Source: a cyanobiont of Ornithocercus magnificus (GTDB lineage Bacteria > Cyanobacteriota > Cyanobacteriia > PCC-6307 > Cyanobiaceae). From it: 64,000 nt of DNA. The position numbers and the translations under genes are program-made. The notes below the pieces were generated by a model. The model saw only the letters and a program-made list of their open reading frames with translations. It made no database searches and was not told where the DNA came from. This document shows, one piece after another, positions 61,392 to 64,000 of the stretch (positions are counted from its first letter, which is position 1; the number at the start of each line of letters is the position of its first letter). Location of the stretch: NCBI GenBank assembly GCA_007996965.1, contig BIMP01000001.1:930001-994000 (forward strand), written 5' to 3'.

Positions 61392-62882
61392 ATGCTTACA
61401 GATGCGCGTTACGATGCTGTGCTCGTTGGTGCTGGAATTATGAGCACCACTCTAGCCATGCTGCTACACGAGCTTGATCCAGAACTTCGCTTGCTGATGC
61501 TTGAGCGGTTAGAAGGACCAGCTCTAGAAAGCAGCTCAGCAGTGAACAACGCTGGTACTGGACATGCTGGGAATTGCGAGCTGAACTACACACCTGAGCA
61601 ATCTAACAATTCTGTTTCAGTCACCAAAGCATTGACGATCAATGCAGCTTTTGAGCGCAGTCTTGAGTTCTGGGCCTCGCTTAGCGAACATGGTCACCTT
61701 GACCCGACAGAGTTTCTTCACTCTCTACCCCATATCAGCGTAGTTTGGGGCGAGGAGGACGTTGCGTTCCTGCATCGGCGTTACAAGCAGTTGTCGACTT
61801 TTACCGCCTTCACCACTATGGAGTGGAGTCAAGACCCAAAAGAGTTAATAGACTGGATGCCGCTGGTCATGGAGGGCCGCAACAAAAACATACCGGCAGC
61901 AGCAACACGAGTACGGCGTGGCACAGATGTGGACTTTGGTGCCTTGACCCGTGCTTACCTTACACCAATGCAGGCTACAGGTGCACTTGAATTGCGTTGC
62001 AATACGAGCTTGACAAGTTTGCGAAGACACCCTGGCACGATGATGGCGGATGTGGATACCCATTGGTACCTAGAGTTGCATGGGCCAAGCGGAGTACAAC
62101 TGGTAGAGGCACCGTTTGTTTTTCTTGGCGCTGGCGGTGCTGCCCTGCTCTTGCTCCAGCGCAGTGGCATTCCCGAAGCAGCTGACTACGCTGGTTTCCC
62201 AGTAGGTGGTCAGTGGCTGACTTGCACGGATCCGCAGCTGGTGCAGAGGCACCATGCAAAAGTTTACGGTAAGGCTAAGACAGGAGTGCCTCCAATATCA
62301 GTTCCTCACCTTGACACTCGCTGGATTAATGGAAATCGCTCGCTACTGTTTGGTCCTTACGCCAGCTTTAGCACTAGGTTTCTTAAGCAAGGATCACTAT
62401 TGGACTTACCTAGCTCCGCTCGGGCTGAAAACTTACTGCCGATGCTGCAAGTGGGGCGTAACAACTTTAGCTTGGTACGCTATTTAGTAAACCAGTTATG
62501 CCAAGGCAACAAAGGCCGTTTTAAAACACTGCAGGAATTTTTCCCGGAAGCATTGCAACAAGACTGGACACTAGCCGTAGCAGGGCAGCGGGTACAGATT
62601 ATCAAGCGCACAACCAATGGTGGCCTCTTGCGTCTGGGCACTGAGGTAGTGATCGCAGCAGATCACTCGATTGCAGCCTTGCTAGGAGCCTCACCAGGCG
62701 CAAGTACAGCAGTGGCAATCATGCTAGATGTACTAGAGCGCTGTTTTCCTAAACGTTTGGCTAGTGACACGTGGCAACGCCGTCTACGGAAGCTGTTTCC
62801 TAGCTATGGTCATAATCTCAATACCAATAATGAATTGTTAGTTGCCACACGACAGCGTAACGATAATATTCTTGGCATATAA
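61392..62882 (+). CDS. mqo: Malate:quinone oxidoreductase
   Basis: Mqo oxidises malate to oxaloacetate at the membrane and reduces quinone, using FAD. The 496-residue protein (ATG at 61392) begins with the dinucleotide motif VGAGIMSTTLAMLLHELDPE. Family blocks include SAVNNAGTGHAGNCELNYTP, VRRGTDVDFGALTRAYL, and GASPGASTAVAIMLDVL near the end. Length is typical. In picocyanobacteria it often stands next to nfu and lepA, as here. Confidence 0.94.
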   Translation: MLTDARYDAVLVGAGIMSTTLAMLLHELDPELRLLMLERLEGPALESSSAVNNAGTGHAGNCELNYTPEQSNNSVSVTKALTINAAFERSLEFWASLSEHGHLDPTEFLHSLPHISVVWGEEDVAFLHRRYKQLSTFTAFTTMEWSQDPKELIDWMPLVMEGRNKNIPAAATRVRRGTDVDFGALTRAYLTPMQATGALELRCNTSLTSLRRHPGTMMADVDTHWYLELHGPSGVQLVEAPFVFLGAGGAALLLLQRSGIPEAADYAGFPVGGQWLTCTDPQLVQRHHAKVYGKAKTGVPPISVPHLDTRWINGNRSLLFGPYASFSTRFLKQGSLLDLPSSARAENLLPMLQVGRNNFSLVRYLVNQLCQGNKGRFKTLQEFFPEALQQDWTLAVAGQRVQIIKRTTNGGLLRLGTEVVIAADHSIAALLGASPGASTAVAIMLDVLERCFPKRLASDTWQRRLRKLFPSYGHNLNTNNELLVATRQRNDNILGI

Positions 62883-63272
62883 GCATATAACAGTTGCTTT
62901 TCAAAATCCAACCAGTATTCCTAGAGCTTGGATAAAGCTAAGTAGTAGCTTAGCTGGTCGCATAGTTACCTAATCTAGATTCTTTATTAGGAAATTAGCA
63001 TATAATACCATAACCTAGCTAAGAATATAGCACACTGCAGGTGATCTATTGAAGAGTTCACAGTTGCGGCTTGCAAAAGCTGACATGTAGTGCTACCAAG
63101 CAGTGCTGCTACTAGTGGGTAACAGTGGTCTACCACAGAGGAGATGCGATGATATTAATCACATCAGTTTAGAGAATTCCTGATGTAAACTTGCCATTCA
63201 CCTACCCAAGACTGCTTTCTAAAGTTAGAGGCAGAATGGACCGATGCTAGAGTCGCGGCCAATTGGATTGTA
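62883..63272. other. Gap between mqo and lepA with stem-loop
   Basis: This is 390 bp without an ORF. A perfect 7-bp stem (AGCTAAG/CTTAGCT) with a 6-nt loop lies at 62936-62955, flanked by ACCAG and CTGGT that could extend it. It is a candidate mqo terminator, without a T-run. Confidence 0.4.
62936..62955 (+). terminator. Stem-loop downstream of mqo
   Basis: AGCTAAG pairs with CTTAGCT around a 6-nt loop, 54 bp after the mqo stop. No T-run follows, so termination is only possible. Confidence 0.35.
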
Positions 63273-64000
63273 ATGACCGACGCTCCCGTCTCACGAATTC
63301 GCAATTTTTGCATCATTGCTCACATCGACCACGGCAAGTCAACTCTGGCCGATCGCCTACTGCAGGATACTGGCACAGTGGCTACCCGAGATATGCAGGA
63401 TCAGTTTCTAGATAACATGGATCTAGAGCGGGAGCGTGGCATCACAATCAAACTGCAGGCAGCTCGCATAAGTTATACTACGGCCGATGGTAAGCTATAC
63501 GTGCTTAACCTGATCGATACTCCTGGGCATGTTGACTTCTCATATGAGGTGAGTCGCTCCTTACAAGCGTGTGAGGGGGCTCTACTTGTAGTAGACGCTA
63601 GCCAGGGCGTAGAAGCGCAGACTCTGGCTAACGTGTATCTCGCACTTGAGAATGATCTCGAGATTATTCCAGTGCTTAACAAGATCGATCTACCTGGTGC
63701 TGAGCCAGAAAAAATCAAGAGAGAAATCGAGTCGATCATAGGTCTCGATGCATCCAATGCAATCATCTGCTCAGCCAAGACTGGTCTAGGTGTAACTAAT
63801 ATTCTGCAGGCAATTGTTGATCGAGTTCCGCCACCAAAAGATGCAATTAACGAACCGACTAAGGCCCTGATATTCGATTCCTATTATGATTCTTACCGAG
63901 GTGTAATTGTCTATTTCCGTGTGATGAGTGGTAGTATTAGTAAGGGAGACAAAGTGTTATTAATGGCTAGTAAGAAGACTTATGAACTTGATGAAATTGG
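63273..64000 (+). CDS. lepA: Translation factor LepA (EF4), 5' part only
   Basis: LepA is a GTPase that can back-translocate or rescue stalled ribosomes. The reading frame runs from the ATG at 63273 to the window edge (242 codons), so the C-terminus is missing. Translation factor motifs are visible: G1 in [16 protein letters not shown]2 in [13 protein letters not shown]3 in [18 protein letters not shown]4 NKIDLPGAE and G5 CSAKTGLG. Confidence 0.96.
   Translation, partial: MTDAPVSRIRNFCIIAHIDHGKSTLADRLLQDTGTVATRDMQDQFLDNMDLERERGITIKLQAARISYTTADGKLYVLNLIDTPGHVDFSYEVSRSLQACEGALLVVDASQGVEAQTLANVYLALENDLEIIPVLNKIDLPGAEPEKIKREIESIIGLDASNAIICSAKTGLGVTNILQAIVDRVPPPKDAINEPTKALIFDSYYDSYRGVIVYFRVMSGSISKGDKVLLMASKKTYELDEI

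Overview
The window reads as a chromosomal segment of a picocyanobacterium from the marine Synechococcus/Prochlorococcus/Cyanobium group. The direct evidence is photosystem genes (psaE, psbU), a probable petL, the carotenoid gene crtQ, cyanobacteria-specific regulators and assembly factors (pipX-pipY, CRR7, DUF751, DUF3120, sepF, a VKOR-thioredoxin fusion), a tandem-domain PTPS protein, and an rRNA operon with tRNA-Ile and tRNA-Ala in the spacer. Gene order also follows what I remember of free-living picocyanobacteria (der-ecfT-pipX-pipY-sepF-proC-GT; deoC-lrtA-lipB; ylqD-pdhC-queA-cysK-metB; rpsD-yidD-murE; nfu-mqo-lepA). I see no phage, insertion sequence, CRISPR array or obvious foreign island.

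Layout: 1-5.5 kb, a minus-strand cluster (LpxB-like, TPR-like, IscA-type, hemD, rbfA, DUF751) interrupted by plus-strand crtQ and a SRPBCC protein. 5.8-13.1 kb: GST, DUF6816-like, CRR7, aroK, PTPS, RibD-like reductase, a FemAB/DUF482 protein, DUF4346 and a B12-binding radical SAM protein. 13.2-20 kb: petL-like, rimO, VKOR-Trx, nadB, psbU, DUF3120, uppP. 20.7-23.2 kb: a TolC-type channel and an inositol-phosphatase-like gene. 23.9-29.2 kb: 16S-tRNA-Ile-tRNA-Ala-23S-5S. 29.2-36.6 kb: mutM, psaE, a LysM protein, two GH13 glucan/trehalose enzymes and a TVP38-type membrane protein. 37 kb: tRNA-Thr and tRNA-Tyr. 37.3-63 kb: aroQ, cobI, der, ecfT, pipX, pipY, sepF, proC, a glycosyltransferase, an MFS carrier, deoC, lrtA, lipB, ylqD, pdhC, queA, cysK, metB-like, rpsD, yidD, a glutaredoxin-like gene, murE, a class V aminotransferase, nfu and mqo. 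The window ends inside lepA.

The most noticeable global feature is the amount of empty DNA. Roughly one sixth of the window is non-coding, with several AT-rich gaps of 0.4-1.0 kb that hold no convincing gene. Several of these gaps sit where I remember extra genes in free-living relatives (nagZ, miaE, an acyl-CoA ligase, recO). Together with frequent GTG/TTG starts this suggests a lineage losing genes, possibly host-associated. That is inference from memory of gene order and needs a database comparison.

I did not find a clear undescribed system. The best leads are a DeoC-like aldolase lacking the Schiff-base lysine, several strong stem-loops in otherwise empty gaps, divergent genes whose start codons share a CATG, and a few very short ORFs.
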